Origin: an uncultured Lachnospiraceae bacterium
Lineage (GTDB): Bacteria > Bacillota > Clostridia > Lachnospirales > Lachnospiraceae
NCBI GenBank assembly: GCA_910587085.1
Contig: CAJUMC010000006.1
Location: forward strand, 1-64,000
DNA: 64,000 nt
Direction: 5' to 3'
How positions within the stretch are numbered: position 1 is the first letter of the stretch; each line of letters starts with the position of its first letter. Of the stretch, positions 49,896 to 59,002 are shown piece after piece. The notes below the pieces were generated by a model. That model had not been told where the DNA came from. It ran no database searches and was given only the letters and a program-made list of their open reading frames with translations. A program made the translations under genes and the position numbers.

Positions 49896-51068
49896 TTACT
49901 TCTCCTGCTTAAGGATCTCAAGATTCTTCCGAATCATCCCGCAGCGCTGTTCCACGCAGTCCACCGAGCGCAGAGGGTCCTGCGGCGTGTTGAAAACATA
50001 GTCCGTCAGACGCTCCTTTGTGGTGTAGGCAACATGCAGCCTTGTATCGGAGGAGGCATAATAAATATACACATCGCCGTTTCTGCGCGCAATCGCGCCG
50101 TTTGTAAATACGACATTGGACACATCCCCGACGCGCTCGTCCCCGCGCGGCCCGATCAGCAGGCCGGACGGCTCCGCAATTACCTTCCACGGCTCCTGCA
50201 GATCGGTTGCAAATGCATAAATCACATAGCGCAGGCCCGCCGCTGTGTTGCGCACGCCGTGCGCAATATGTATCCAGCCGCGGTCAGTGCGGATCGGAAC
50301 GGCTCCCGCCCCGTTTTTTGCTTCAGTAATCGTGTGGTATTTTCTGCGGCTTGTGATAATCTCCTCGTCAATCACGGCATTCGCAATATCGCCGCAGAGG
50401 CCGAAGCCGATGCCGCCGCCGGACCCGGTATCAATAAAATCATCCATCGGCCGCGTATAAAACGCGTATTTCCCGTTTACAAACTCCGGGTGCAGCACTA
50501 CATTTCTCTGCTGCGGGGAGCGGAGCGTTTTCAGATTCGGCAGGCGCTCCCAGCTTTCCAGATCCTTCGTGCGCACAATGCCCGCAGCCGCTACGGCCGC
50601 CGACAGATCCGGATTTTTCGCATCCTTGCTCTCCGAGCAGAATATGCCGTAGATATAGCCGTCCTCATGCTTTGTAAGTCGCATGTCGTAGACATTTGTC
50701 TCCTCCGGGCAGGTGTCCGGCAGTCTCACCGGATAATCCCGGAACCGGAAGCCGGATACCGGGCTGCTGCTCTCTGCTACCGCAAAGAAGGATTTGCGGT
50801 CTGCCCCCTCCACACGGGCCACAAGATAATATTTCCCGTCAAGCTCGATCGCTCCGGAATTAAAAACGGCGTTCACGCCGAGCCGCTCCATGAAATACGG
50901 ATTTGTTTTCTCATCCAGGTCATATCTCCAGAATACCGGGATATGCTCCCTGGTCAGCACAGGGAACTTATAGCGGTCGTAGATCCCGTTGTAATCCGCC
51001 GTCTTCTTATTCTGGCGGTCTACAATTCTTTCATATTTTGCTTTTTCCACATAATATTGTTTGTGCAT
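49896..51068 (-). CDS. GH130 (subfamily 1-like) mannosylglucose phosphorylase
   Basis: A 390-residue GH130 phosphorylase. It has [36 protein letters not shown], and [15 protein letters not shown], where the Asp in YDMR is the catalytic acid position of the family. Length and N-terminal extension match subfamily 1 enzymes that phosphorolyse beta-1,4-mannosyl-glucose to mannose-1-phosphate and glucose. Its substrate would be made by the 2-epimerase encoded just upstream (27-base gap) from mannobiose. Cytoplasmic. GGGAGG precedes the ATG. Confidence 0.9.
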   Translation of the reverse strand: MHKQYYVEKAKYERIVDRQNKKTADYNGIYDRYKFPVLTREHIPVFWRYDLDEKTNPYFMERLGVNAVFNSGAIELDGKYYLVARVEGADRKSFFAVAESSSPVSGFRFRDYPVRLPDTCPEETNVYDMRLTKHEDGYIYGIFCSESKDAKNPDLSAAVAAAGIVRTKDLESWERLPNLKTLRSPQQRNVVLHPEFVNGKYAFYTRPMDDFIDTGSGGGIGFGLCGDIANAVIDEEIITSRRKYHTITEAKNGAGAVPIRTDRGWIHIAHGVRNTAAGLRYVIYAFATDLQEPWKVIAEPSGLLIGPRGDERVGDVSNVVFTNGAIARRNGDVYIYYASSDTRLHVAYTTKERLTDYVFNTPQDPLRSVDCVEQRCGMIRKNLEILKQEK

Positions 51069-51095
51069 AATCAGCCTCCCTTCGGCTTATCCCTT

Positions 51096-52271
51096 TCATT
51101 TCTCCGCACAGCGCTTCATCAGCTCCATGCACATTCTGCCGTTGTGATACGGGCATTTCCATGGCTCCACAATCGGCTTTCTGCTTGCCGGCACGCCGTT
51201 TTCATCGACCTCCCAGTACCACTCAGAACCCTCACGCGGATCGACCAGCTTCTCCATAATATAACCGAAAATATCCTCAGCGGCTTCCAGATATTCCGTG
51301 CGCTCCGGCTCTTTCTGCCAGCCGTTGTAAAAACCGATCACCGCCTCCGCCTGCACCCACCAGATCCGGGAGGTATTGTCCGCGCCCCGCTCACATTCGT
51401 TCAGCAGCGAATGTCCGGTATATGCACGCTCATAGATACGCGCAGTCAGCGCTCTCGTTATCGGGGAAAGCCTCGCAGTCATGGCGTCGTTTCCGAGCAC
51501 CTCAAGCCCGCGATCCACCAGCCAGGCCGTCTCGATATCATGCCCGTAGGAATGCAGATCCAGTATGCTGTTCAGCTCACGGTCAAAAAAGACTTCCTGC
51601 CGCCGCAGCTGCGGGTTGTAAATCTTTTCGGCTATCGTATTCATCATAAATTCCAGCCGCTTTGCCGCGCGCGGGCAGTCCGAGACGCGGCACATTTCCG
51701 TGTAGGCCTCAAACACATGGAGCAGCGTATTCATTGTTTTCTCGGCAACCACCCCGTTCTCCGAAAGCTTGTCGTTCTCGACCGGCCGGAACTGCCGGTC
51801 GAATGCCTCAAGATAACCGATCTCATCCGTACATTTTTCTTCGATCAGACGGAGCAGCCCGTTTGCCTGCTGAAGCGCCTCCGTCCGTCCGGACGCTGCA
51901 TAGTACGAAGCCAGCGCATAAACGGCAAACGCCTGGTTGTAGGTATGTTTTGTTGTATCTGCCGGCGTGCCGTCATAATTAAGCGACCAGTAAACACCGC
52001 CGTTCTCCCGATCCATGCAGCGATCGGTCAAAAAGCGCCAGGCATGATCCGCGTAAGCCAGCAGAGAATCATCGTGCAGCGCCGCCGCTGCGTTAGAAAA
52101 AAACCAGAGAATGCGGCTGTTCAGAATACAGCCCTTGACTGCCTGTCTGTCAATCTTCCGGTCAAAATCCACATATCCGTAAAAACCGCCGAACTCTTCG
52201 TCCTTCAGCCCCTTCCAGAACGGAAGGATTTTTGTGCGCAGATGCTCCTCTGCGCGTTTTCCCATATCCAT
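51096..52271 (-). CDS. AGE-family 2-epimerase (mannobiose/cellobiose 2-epimerase)
   Basis: A 391-residue alpha/alpha-barrel epimerase. Marks of the cellobiose 2-epimerase group are GGFYGYVDFD, RILWFFSNAAAAL, HTYNQAFAVYALASYY, SYGHDIETAWL, and WKCPYHNGRMCMEL with the conserved His residues. It turns beta-1,4-mannobiose into mannosyl-glucose, which the next gene product splits. The ATG at 52271 is chosen for GGGAGG eight bases upstream; the frame to 52388 overlaps the preceding gene and lacks support. Part of the minus-strand operon GH130 - esterase - epimerase - GH130. Confidence 0.93.
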   Translation of the reverse strand: MDMGKRAEEHLRTKILPFWKGLKDEEFGGFYGYVDFDRKIDRQAVKGCILNSRILWFFSNAAAALHDDSLLAYADHAWRFLTDRCMDRENGGVYWSLNYDGTPADTTKHTYNQAFAVYALASYYAASGRTEALQQANGLLRLIEEKCTDEIGYLEAFDRQFRPVENDKLSENGVVAEKTMNTLLHVFEAYTEMCRVSDCPRAAKRLEFMMNTIAEKIYNPQLRRQEVFFDRELNSILDLHSYGHDIETAWLVDRGLEVLGNDAMTARLSPITRALTARIYERAYTGHSLLNECERGADNTSRIWWVQAEAVIGFYNGWQKEPERTEYLEAAEDIFGYIMEKLVDPREGSEWYWEVDENGVPASRKPIVEPWKCPYHNGRMCMELMKRCAEK

Positions 52272-52378
52272 CGCTGTTTCCTCCCTGCCAATCCCCCGAC
52301 CGGGTTTTTGTACCGGCCCGCCCTCGCGGCAATTTTTTGTTTTATGCCGGACCCGGAACTGCCGCCGGTGCTGCCTGG

Positions 52379-53638
52379 TTAAGCGCACAGAATCGAAATC
52401 AGATAAAAGTCGTTTGCCGGCTGTTCCGGCTTCTGCACAATCGTAATACGAAGCCTGTGCTCACCGTAAGGAAGTCCCTCCGCAATATCTGTCAGACAGC
52501 AGAAATCGCCCCAGGTCAGGTCAAAATTTGCATCAAGCACCACCGCATTTTCCTCGTCTCCATCCACAACCGCCCGGGCAACCGGCGCAGGTTTGCTGAC
52601 CGTGCGCCGGAACTGCACGGAAATACAGGAGGCTTCCACGACAGCTTCGAAGCTGCTGCCTTCCTCCATCGCCGACCAGCCGTTTTTAAACACGTCGGCC
52701 ACACCGTCCTGCGGCCTGTAATCCGCTGTAAAACCGTGAATCTTTGCCCCGGGCAGATCCAAGTTCTGATACCGTCTGTAATGCTCAAAGCGGTTTGCTG
52801 TCAGCGGCTGCTCCGGCATGATGTATGGCGTCTGCTCAAAAGGAACCCTCTTTCCGCCGGGCAGCGGGAAATAACCGTTCCCTGTGAGCAGATCACAGAT
52901 TACGGCATCCTCTCCTTCGCAGGTTCCGGATGCTGCTTCATCCGCCGCACCGTTGTTCCCGCATTTCTGACAGGCCGCCGTACCGCTGCAGGCCGTGCGG
53001 ATGCGGTCGAGCAGATTGCAGATCACATCCGCAACCATGCGGTGCCCCCTGTCGTTCGGATGCAGATTATCCGGTGTAATATCCGGCACCGGCAGGCGCC
53101 CGGCCGCAAGCTCCTCATAGATCGACTCCCTTATCGAGATTATCGGCAGTCCATAAGCCTTCCCGATCTCATTATGAACCCGCTGCGCGCTGCTTCCGTC
53201 ATTGTAATGCACGTTGTTAAACATAAACAGCGCCGGCTTCGACTCCGCCGTCAGGATTCTGCGGACGGTTCCCTCAAAGGTTTCCCGGAAAAATTCGCTG
53301 TCGGCGTCATTTACAGAAAATTCCAAAAAGATAACATCCGGTTTATATCGCAGCAGATCGCTCTGCACGCGCGCTGCACCGAACTGGGAGCTTGTCGCAC
53401 CGATCCCGGCATTGATGTACTCAAATTGTGCATCCGGAAAATGCTCCTGCCACCAGCGATATACAAGATATGCATAACACCCCTGCGGCGTCTTTGCAAG
53501 CGCCCCCTGTGTTATGGAACCGCCAAGAAACCCGATTTTCAGCCTCTCGCCGTTCTCCGCGCGCGTAAAAACCTTTCCGAAGCGATACAAATTTCCTCCG
53601 TTGATAATTCCTCTGTCACAGACCTGCTTCCACTCCAT
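52379..53638 (-). CDS. CE17-type acetylmannan esterase
   Basis: A 419-residue cytoplasmic protein. SGNH domain about 30-235: LGGSITQG with Ser41, NAGIGATSSQFG, FSVNDADSEF, and DNLHPNDRGH. A C-terminal beta-sandwich about 285-415 (CBM35-like) is separated by a Cys-rich linker. It matches the two-domain CE17 enzymes of the Roseburia mannan locus that remove 2-O-acetyl groups from mannose. The ATG at 53638 has AAAGGAG six bases upstream; the frame continuing to 53767 is not supported. It resembles each half of the 45151-47601 lipoprotein, so one probably arose from the other. Confidence 0.9.
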   Translation of the reverse strand: MEWKQVCDRGIINGGNLYRFGKVFTRAENGERLKIGFLGGSITQGALAKTPQGCYAYLVYRWWQEHFPDAQFEYINAGIGATSSQFGAARVQSDLLRYKPDVIFLEFSVNDADSEFFRETFEGTVRRILTAESKPALFMFNNVHYNDGSSAQRVHNEIGKAYGLPIISIRESIYEELAAGRLPVPDITPDNLHPNDRGHRMVADVICNLLDRIRTACSGTAACQKCGNNGAADEAASGTCEGEDAVICDLLTGNGYFPLPGGKRVPFEQTPYIMPEQPLTANRFEHYRRYQNLDLPGAKIHGFTADYRPQDGVADVFKNGWSAMEEGSSFEAVVEASCISVQFRRTVSKPAPVARAVVDGDEENAVVLDANFDLTWGDFCCLTDIAEGLPYGEHRLRITIVQKPEQPANDFYLISILCA

Positions 53639-53855
53639 AGCGGACTCCTTTCCTCTTTCTGACGGCTGCGGCCAAAAATTCGCCAAATTTCTGAACGCCA
53701 AAAGGGGCTGCAGCAGAATACGGCAGCCGGGCAATATGCGGACAGAGCTATCGGACAGCTCTTCCAAATATCACCATAAATTGCCGTATTGCGACAGCCT
53801 CCTTCCGACACGGTGCGGCGTCATACGCTTTTCGGATTACTTATCGCCGCCCAAA

Positions 53856-54878
53856 TCAGATAATGCCGATGGTTCCGTCATCGCCGTTGTCCGTGTGGTG
53901 CTCCTTAATGTATGTAACGATCTCATCCACGGTTGTGAACGCAAGCCCGACATAACTGTCCGCTGCGCCGTAATAGATGGCAATTTTTCCGCTCTCCGCA
54001 TCGGTGAGAGCCGCGCACGGGAATACAACGTTCCCTACAAAACCGCGCTCCTCGTACCACTCTTCCGGCGTGAGAATAAAATCTTTCGTACGGTATTTTA
54101 CAACGGAAGGATTGTCAATATCAAGAATGGCTGCTCCCATGCTGTACACATAGCCGTTGCAGGTGCCCGTTACGCCGTGATAGAACAGAAGCCATCCCTC
54201 GCTTGTCTCGATCGGAGCAGCGCCCCCGCCGATCTTCAGGCTCTGCCACCACTGATTGTAGCCGCGGGTCATCACATGCTTATGCTTGCCCCAGTACACC
54301 AGATCCGGGCTTTCGCTGACAAAAATATCTCCGAACGGCGTATGGCCGGAATCGCTCGGCCGGGAAAGCAGCACATAATTGCCGTTGATTTTCCTCGGGA
54401 ACAGAACGCCGTTGCGGTTGAACGGAATAAACGGATTGTCGAGGCGTACAAAAGTTTTGAAATCCGTGGTCTTTGCGAGGCCGAGCGCCGCGCCGTAGAA
54501 ATCAGTGCACCAGATAATGTAGTAGGCGTCCTCCACTTTTACAAGGCGCGGATCGTAAGCGTACCGCGGCATGTAAGGTTCCCCCTTCTCATTCACCATC
54601 TGAATCTTTTCCTTCTCAAATTCCCAGTGGATCGCATCCCGGCTTCGCCCGAGATACAGATGCGGTACGCCGTCTGTCTGCTCCGCGCGGAACACCCCGA
54701 TAAATGCTCCCTCATAAGGCACGACCGCACTGTTGAAAATCCTTGCCACGCCCGGAATCGGATTGCGGTTTACGATCGGATTTTCGGTGTATCTCCAGAC
54801 CGGCCCCACATATCCCTCCGGCTTCTCCTGCCACGGAATATTCGGCAGATTCTCCGTAAACATTTTCACTTCACTCAT
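53856..54878 (-). CDS. GH130 (subfamily 2-like) mannooligosaccharide phosphorylase
   Basis: A 340-residue GH130 enzyme. ARIFNSAVVPYEGAFIGVF, FRAEQTDG, and YAYDPRLVKVED (catalytic Asp) are visible, with GGGAAPIETSEGWLLFYHGV near the phosphate site. Length and motifs fit subfamily 2 enzymes acting on beta-1,4-mannooligosaccharides, releasing mannose-1-phosphate. First gene of the catabolic operon, preceded by a good promoter at 55005-55033. It works with the second GH130 enzyme and the epimerase to break down short mannan chains in the cytoplasm. Confidence 0.92.
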   Translation of the reverse strand: MSEVKMFTENLPNIPWQEKPEGYVGPVWRYTENPIVNRNPIPGVARIFNSAVVPYEGAFIGVFRAEQTDGVPHLYLGRSRDAIHWEFEKEKIQMVNEKGEPYMPRYAYDPRLVKVEDAYYIIWCTDFYGAALGLAKTTDFKTFVRLDNPFIPFNRNGVLFPRKINGNYVLLSRPSDSGHTPFGDIFVSESPDLVYWGKHKHVMTRGYNQWWQSLKIGGGAAPIETSEGWLLFYHGVTGTCNGYVYSMGAAILDIDNPSVVKYRTKDFILTPEEWYEERGFVGNVVFPCAALTDAESGKIAIYYGAADSYVGLAFTTVDEIVTYIKEHHTDNGDDGTIGII

Positions 54879-55004
54879 TGCTGTAATCCCCTTTCCTTAA
54901 TTATAATCTTTTCCCGGATGCATTGCACAGTTTTCCGTAACTGATGCTATTTTATTTCGCACTATAATGCACCATTTAGATTTTGCTTTTTCTTTGATAA
55001 CCCC

Positions 55005-55033
55005 ATTATAATCGAAATTTTCAAAAAAATCAA
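55005..55033 (-). promoter_or_regulatory. Promoter of the GH130-esterase-epimerase operon
   Basis: On the minus strand TTGATT (55033-55028), 17-base spacer, TATAAT (55010-55005). Start near 54998, leader about 120 bases. Directly upstream lies a phased TGCA repeat. Confidence 0.8.
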
Positions 55034-55040
55034 GAGATAA

Positions 55041-55088
55041 TTTGCATTATTTTGCACCATTTATGCATCATTTTGCATTACTGCATCA
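55041..55088. repeat. Five phased TGCA elements upstream of the GH130 operon promoter
   Basis: TGCA occurs at 55043, 55053, 55064, 55074 and 55082, mostly TTTGCA(T/C) followed by a T-rich step, with spacings of 10, 11, 10 and 8 bases. This helical phasing next to the -35 box suggests an activator array or bent DNA. A related GCACCATTTA also occurs at 54969, downstream of the -10. Confidence 0.55.
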
Positions 55089-55130
55089 AATTCCCTTTTC
55101 ACTGTTTTTTAACAAAACCGGCACCGCAAA

Positions 55131-55169
55131 GGGGGCTGCTGCAAATCGCAGTATTTTGCAGCAGCCCCC
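55131..55169 (-). terminator. Strong hairpin after the solute-binding protein gene
   Basis: Perfect 15-base arms (GGGGGCTGCTGCAAA at 55131-55145, complement at 55155-55169), nine-base loop, then TTT on the minus strand. It ends the ABC-transporter operon 60 bases after the stop codon. Confidence 0.75.
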
Positions 55170-55228
55170 GAAGAATAATTTCTTCCGCCGCAGAGCGGCG
55201 TTCATACTATTTTATCCGGACAACCGGG

Positions 55229-56713
55229 TCAGTTCAGATACAGATCAAGATAATCCTGCACAATCTGCTTATACTGCTCCGCAACCTGAGCGGCAGTCAT
55301 AATCTGATCCACGTACATGCCGACCATGCGCTGACCTGCCTCAAGTTCTTTGATCTTTGCCCAGAAATCGAACCACGGCATCGTCTGGCCCATCATCTTG
55401 ATATACTCGAAGTTTCTCTCGGTCTCCACTTTATCTTCATGCCATTCTGTTTCGTCACGGTACTCCAGATCGCCGTTGTACCAGTTGGTGTACTCCTTCA
55501 GCACCTCGTATACAAGCTCCGGTCTCTCAACGCCCAGCGGAATCATCATCCAGTTGCCCGATACGGCAATCTGGCTGTTTGTCTCCTGATTTCCGTGCGG
55601 TCCGATCGGCCACGGAACAATACCGATCTCAAAGCCGACGTCGGAGGAAAGACCAAAGTTATTCTGTACCCAGGTAGCTGTCGTCCAGAAGCCTACCGTT
55701 CCAGTTGTATAAACGCTCGTGTTGATATCCCAGTCATCGCCGTTCCAAGGCTTCGCGGTCTTGTCGCCCTGATAGAGCTGGTACATGAAATCCAGCGCCT
55801 CAATCGTTGCCGGGGAACTCAGCTCCTCTGTCTTGCCGCCCGCAATATGCGCGCCGTTGGACATCAGAAGATTGTCAAGCATCGTGTTCCACCAGCCGCT
55901 GTAGCCCCACTGGTCGATATTGTTGTCGCCGTCGGTATCCTTCGTCAGAATCCGGCAGTATTCGCGGAACTTTTCCCAGGTCCACTCGCCTCTGTCGTAG
56001 AGATCCTGCGGATTTTCCAGGTTCGCCTCATCGAGCATTGTCTTGTTAAATCCGAGCGGATACGCGCCGCAGTTAAGCGCATTGCCGGTGAACAGATAGG
56101 ATTTTTCACTGCCCGGCGTCTGAAGATATTTAAATACGATCTGATCGGTAAAGATATCATCCGTCTTCGGAACAATATCCTCCAGCGCGGCAGCGTAGCC
56201 GTTCAGCACCGCCGGGATACCGAACTGGAGATCCACCTCATAGACATCGCAGTCCGGGGTACCGGACAGAATGGATGTGTTGATACTCTCCATAATACCG
56301 TCCCAGGTCAGATTGACATACTCGATTCTTACGTTGTATTTCTTCTCTACCCTGCGCACATTTTCCAGCTGCATCAAAGAAGTCTCCGGGTTGGTTACCT
56401 CCGGATTGTCATAAATATCGTCATGCGTACTGTCATAATAGTGGTCGTACCAGGTACCGATCCGGATCGTTCTCGGCGTGGAGCCCTGATGCGGTTCCAC
56501 CGCATTTACGGCAACCGGGTTTTCCGGATTATCGCCCTGCTGGTCATTATCTCCGTCCGGCTGCTTGTCGTCGCCGCCCGGCTGCGTTGCCTGCGTCGGA
56601 ACCGGCGTATTCTTGTTCTCCTCTTCTTCTTTTCCTCCGCACGCTGCCAGTGAAAGCACCATGGTACCCGCAAGGGCAAGAGACGCAGCTCTTCTCATCT
56701 TCTTATTCAACAT
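55229..56713 (-). CDS. ABC transporter solute-binding lipoprotein
   Basis: A 494-residue family 1 extracellular solute-binding protein. The signal peptide ends in LSLAACGG (lipid-linked Cys), followed by a Glu/Asn/Thr/Pro linker. The mature part has an N-terminal lobe with RIGTWYDHYYDST and later GYSGWWNTMLDNLLMSNGA and VSGNWMMIPLGV, as in oligosaccharide binders. It probably captures manno-oligosaccharides outside the membrane and passes them to the two permeases at 59-61 kb. The ATPase is not in this window and may be a shared MsmX-type subunit. GGAGGG precedes the ATG, and an intergenic hairpin upstream may raise its expression. Confidence 0.92.
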   Translation of the reverse strand: MLNKKMRRAASLALAGTMVLSLAACGGKEEEENKNTPVPTQATQPGGDDKQPDGDNDQQGDNPENPVAVNAVEPHQGSTPRTIRIGTWYDHYYDSTHDDIYDNPEVTNPETSLMQLENVRRVEKKYNVRIEYVNLTWDGIMESINTSILSGTPDCDVYEVDLQFGIPAVLNGYAAALEDIVPKTDDIFTDQIVFKYLQTPGSEKSYLFTGNALNCGAYPLGFNKTMLDEANLENPQDLYDRGEWTWEKFREYCRILTKDTDGDNNIDQWGYSGWWNTMLDNLLMSNGAHIAGGKTEELSSPATIEALDFMYQLYQGDKTAKPWNGDDWDINTSVYTTGTVGFWTTATWVQNNFGLSSDVGFEIGIVPWPIGPHGNQETNSQIAVSGNWMMIPLGVERPELVYEVLKEYTNWYNGDLEYRDETEWHEDKVETERNFEYIKMMGQTMPWFDFWAKIKELEAGQRMVGMYVDQIMTAAQVAEQYKQIVQDYLDLYLN

Positions 56714-56743
56714 GCTTTTCCCTCCATAAATTTTTTTAAGCCC

Positions 56744-56778
56744 CGGACATGCCGCAGTCGGGCCGCGGTATGTCCGGA
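56744..56778 (-). promoter_or_regulatory. Intercistronic hairpin before the solute-binding protein gene
   Basis: Arms 56744-56756 (CCGGACATGCCGC) and 56766-56778 pair with one mismatch. It has no T run on the minus strand, so it more likely stabilises the downstream mRNA, a common way to raise binding-protein levels over the permeases. Confidence 0.5.
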
Positions 56779-56806
56779 AATACAGTTCGAAGCCTCCGGT
56801 TAAATC

Positions 56807-58927
56807 TTACTCGACAAGCGTTGCGATGCCGATGCCGTAAATCTCCCACGCCTCAGAGGACTCTGCCTGAAGCTGGGTGATCCACGAGAGATCGTCGGAG
56901 CCGAGCGCAGCGACAAGCTCCTCGTAAGTAATCTGCACGATGCAGTTTGTTCTGTCCACACGGCAGGTATTGACATAGCCGTTGCCCTCATCCACGCCGA
57001 TCCGCTTCCAGCCGTACGGAGCATCTGCGCCGGCATTTACGACAAGCCAGTAGTTCGCGCCGTTGTCCTTGTAGTGGATGTTGATCACCTTGCCCGGTGC
57101 AAGCTGCGTATAATCAAACGTGCCGCCGTCCGCCACGCGGTTTACGCCTGCCTGCGCCCAGCCGCTCTCTTTTACCGCAGTACCGTCGATCATTACCTCG
57201 TCCTTGTACTTGTACGGCTCCGGCGCATACTCGCCGATCGTCACGCTGTAGACCTCCCACTCCTCATTGGATTCGCAATGCAGATCCTGGAGCGTGGAGA
57301 AATCCTCCGTACCGAGTGCCTCTACAATCTGCTCGTAGGTAATCTGAACCTGGGTGTTGTCGTCATTGAACTTACCGAGCGCCTTGCCGGCTGCTTCGTC
57401 ATACGCGACTCTCTTCCAGCCGTACGGAGCGTCTGTGTCAGGGAGCGGATTAGCCACAAGCCACATGCTTCCCTGAGACTTGTAATTGATGGTGACAACA
57501 CAGCCCGGCTTTAACAGGCTGACGTCAAATGTGCCGCCCGCATTCACGGTCTTCACGCCTGCCTGCGCCCAGCCGGCCGCCTTGGCAGCAAAGCCCTCGA
57601 TCTCAACGTCGTTCTGAGTCGCCGGAAGCACCTTTTTCTCTTCACCGACCGTCACGGCCGAAACCGTAAGATCAAAGCCGTAATCTCCTACGCCAAGGAA
57701 CTTCACATACTTGAACCAGTCCTCGCCGAGATAGGATGCAACGGTATCGTAGCTGATCTGTGCAATCGTGTAGGAATTGTTCATCGGAAGATTGTAGATC
57801 TTGAACGACCAGGTCGGGCCATTGGAATCCGAGCCGACGCTCACCTCCGCAATATCCTTCTCCACAAGTGCCTCCCAGCCCGGCTGCGGAACCTCGGAAT
57901 TCTCCACGGTCCAGGACTGACCGATCAGCTGCACCTTCCTCTGCCATTCCTCCGTTACCTTCGACAGGTCAAAGCTGAGATAGATGGTCATAATCTGGCC
58001 CGGCCCGAAGGTCTCCGGGTCCACATAGTGTGCATCCGCCTGCGCCGGATCGGTCGTAATACCGCTCGTCGGCCACCAGCTGCTGTTCGTTGTCTCCTCC
58101 ATGCCGGCCAGCACAACCTCATTCTTGACCGGAGTAAGATTGCTCCAGTCCTTTTCGCCGAAACCGTCCGGCGCGTCAAACTCTGCCGCAGTGTTCAGAG
58201 CAAGCTCCTTGCCGTCCGCATCCTTCAGCACAATGTTGTCAATATACATCGTACAAGGCGAGCCGGCCTTCAGCTGAGCGTTGTCGGTCTCCTTCGTCAG
58301 GATAATGATGTTCTTGGCGCCGAGCTTGAAGCTCTCGTCATCAGCAAGATTGACCACGGCCCTCTTCGGATTTTTATTCTCCAGATATACGGACCACGGC
58401 GCGTTCTTCTCGGTATTCTCCTCGCCGATATAGTAGTAGCAGTAGCCGGACGCCGAATAAAAGCTTCCGGAATCATTAAAGACTCCCATGTCCAATTCGA
58501 TGGAGCGCACGCTTTCAATCGCATCTCCGGCAAGGCTGGAAATGTCAATTGCAACATACGGCACCTTGCCATCCGCAGGAACTGCCTGCAGCGCCTTGGA
58601 ACCGTTGTAATCGACAACCGAGAGTTCCACCTCGGTGCTGTTCGGCGTCGATTTCACATCGACAAAGCCGAAATTCCCGTCCTCAAAATCCACTACGTGG
58701 CCTGCCTGGTAAGACGGAAGCGGCGTCGGTTCCGGCGCCTTAGTCGGCTCCGGCGTCGGCTCGGCCTCTTTGGTCGGTTCCGGCGTCGGGTCGGCGTCCT
58801 TGGTCGGCTCCGCCTGCTTTGTCGGCTCCGGCGTCGGAGTGGTCTTCTCCCCTGCCTTCTCCCCGCAGCCTGCCGCCGCAAGCGCGAGGATCAGACCGAA
58901 GGACAACAAAACTTTTTTCTTAAACAT
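56807..58927 (-). CDS. Surface lipoprotein with Pro/Thr stalk and repeated beta domains
   Basis: A 706-residue lipoprotein: signal peptide with lipobox AAAGCG (Cys about 21), then a stalk of (D/E)PTPEPTK-type repeats (about 30-72). Four beta-rich parts follow: about 75-245, about 255-440, and two related C-terminal repeats (about 445-580 and 585-705). The repeats share GWAQAGV, GGTFD, LxPGxVxxIxYK, and APYGWKR. Exposed Trp/Tyr residues and the position inside the mannan transporter operon suggest new carbohydrate-binding modules that hold mannan at the cell surface. No catalytic motif is visible. I do not recognise these domains as a named family. Confidence 0.75.
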   Translation of the reverse strand: MFKKKVLLSFGLILALAAAGCGEKAGEKTTPTPEPTKQAEPTKDADPTPEPTKEAEPTPEPTKAPEPTPLPSYQAGHVVDFEDGNFGFVDVKSTPNSTEVELSVVDYNGSKALQAVPADGKVPYVAIDISSLAGDAIESVRSIELDMGVFNDSGSFYSASGYCYYYIGEENTEKNAPWSVYLENKNPKRAVVNLADDESFKLGAKNIIILTKETDNAQLKAGSPCTMYIDNIVLKDADGKELALNTAAEFDAPDGFGEKDWSNLTPVKNEVVLAGMEETTNSSWWPTSGITTDPAQADAHYVDPETFGPGQIMTIYLSFDLSKVTEEWQRKVQLIGQSWTVENSEVPQPGWEALVEKDIAEVSVGSDSNGPTWSFKIYNLPMNNSYTIAQISYDTVASYLGEDWFKYVKFLGVGDYGFDLTVSAVTVGEEKKVLPATQNDVEIEGFAAKAAGWAQAGVKTVNAGGTFDVSLLKPGCVVTINYKSQGSMWLVANPLPDTDAPYGWKRVAYDEAAGKALGKFNDDNTQVQITYEQIVEALGTEDFSTLQDLHCESNEEWEVYSVTIGEYAPEPYKYKDEVMIDGTAVKESGWAQAGVNRVADGGTFDYTQLAPGKVINIHYKDNGANYWLVVNAGADAPYGWKRIGVDEGNGYVNTCRVDRTNCIVQITYEELVAALGSDDLSWITQLQAESSEAWEIYGIGIATLVE

Positions 58928-59002
58928 ACCTTTCCTCCTTAATCTTGTGAAATATATGCTATTTCCATTACAGCATTTCTGCGATAACAGAATTACTGCC
59001 GT

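Noticed and set aside
49758..52382. 874-codon plus-strand open frame opposite GH130 and epimerase genes
   Set aside because: Antisense to two well-supported enzymes; composition and lack of a ribosome site show it is a shadow of GC-rich codon use.
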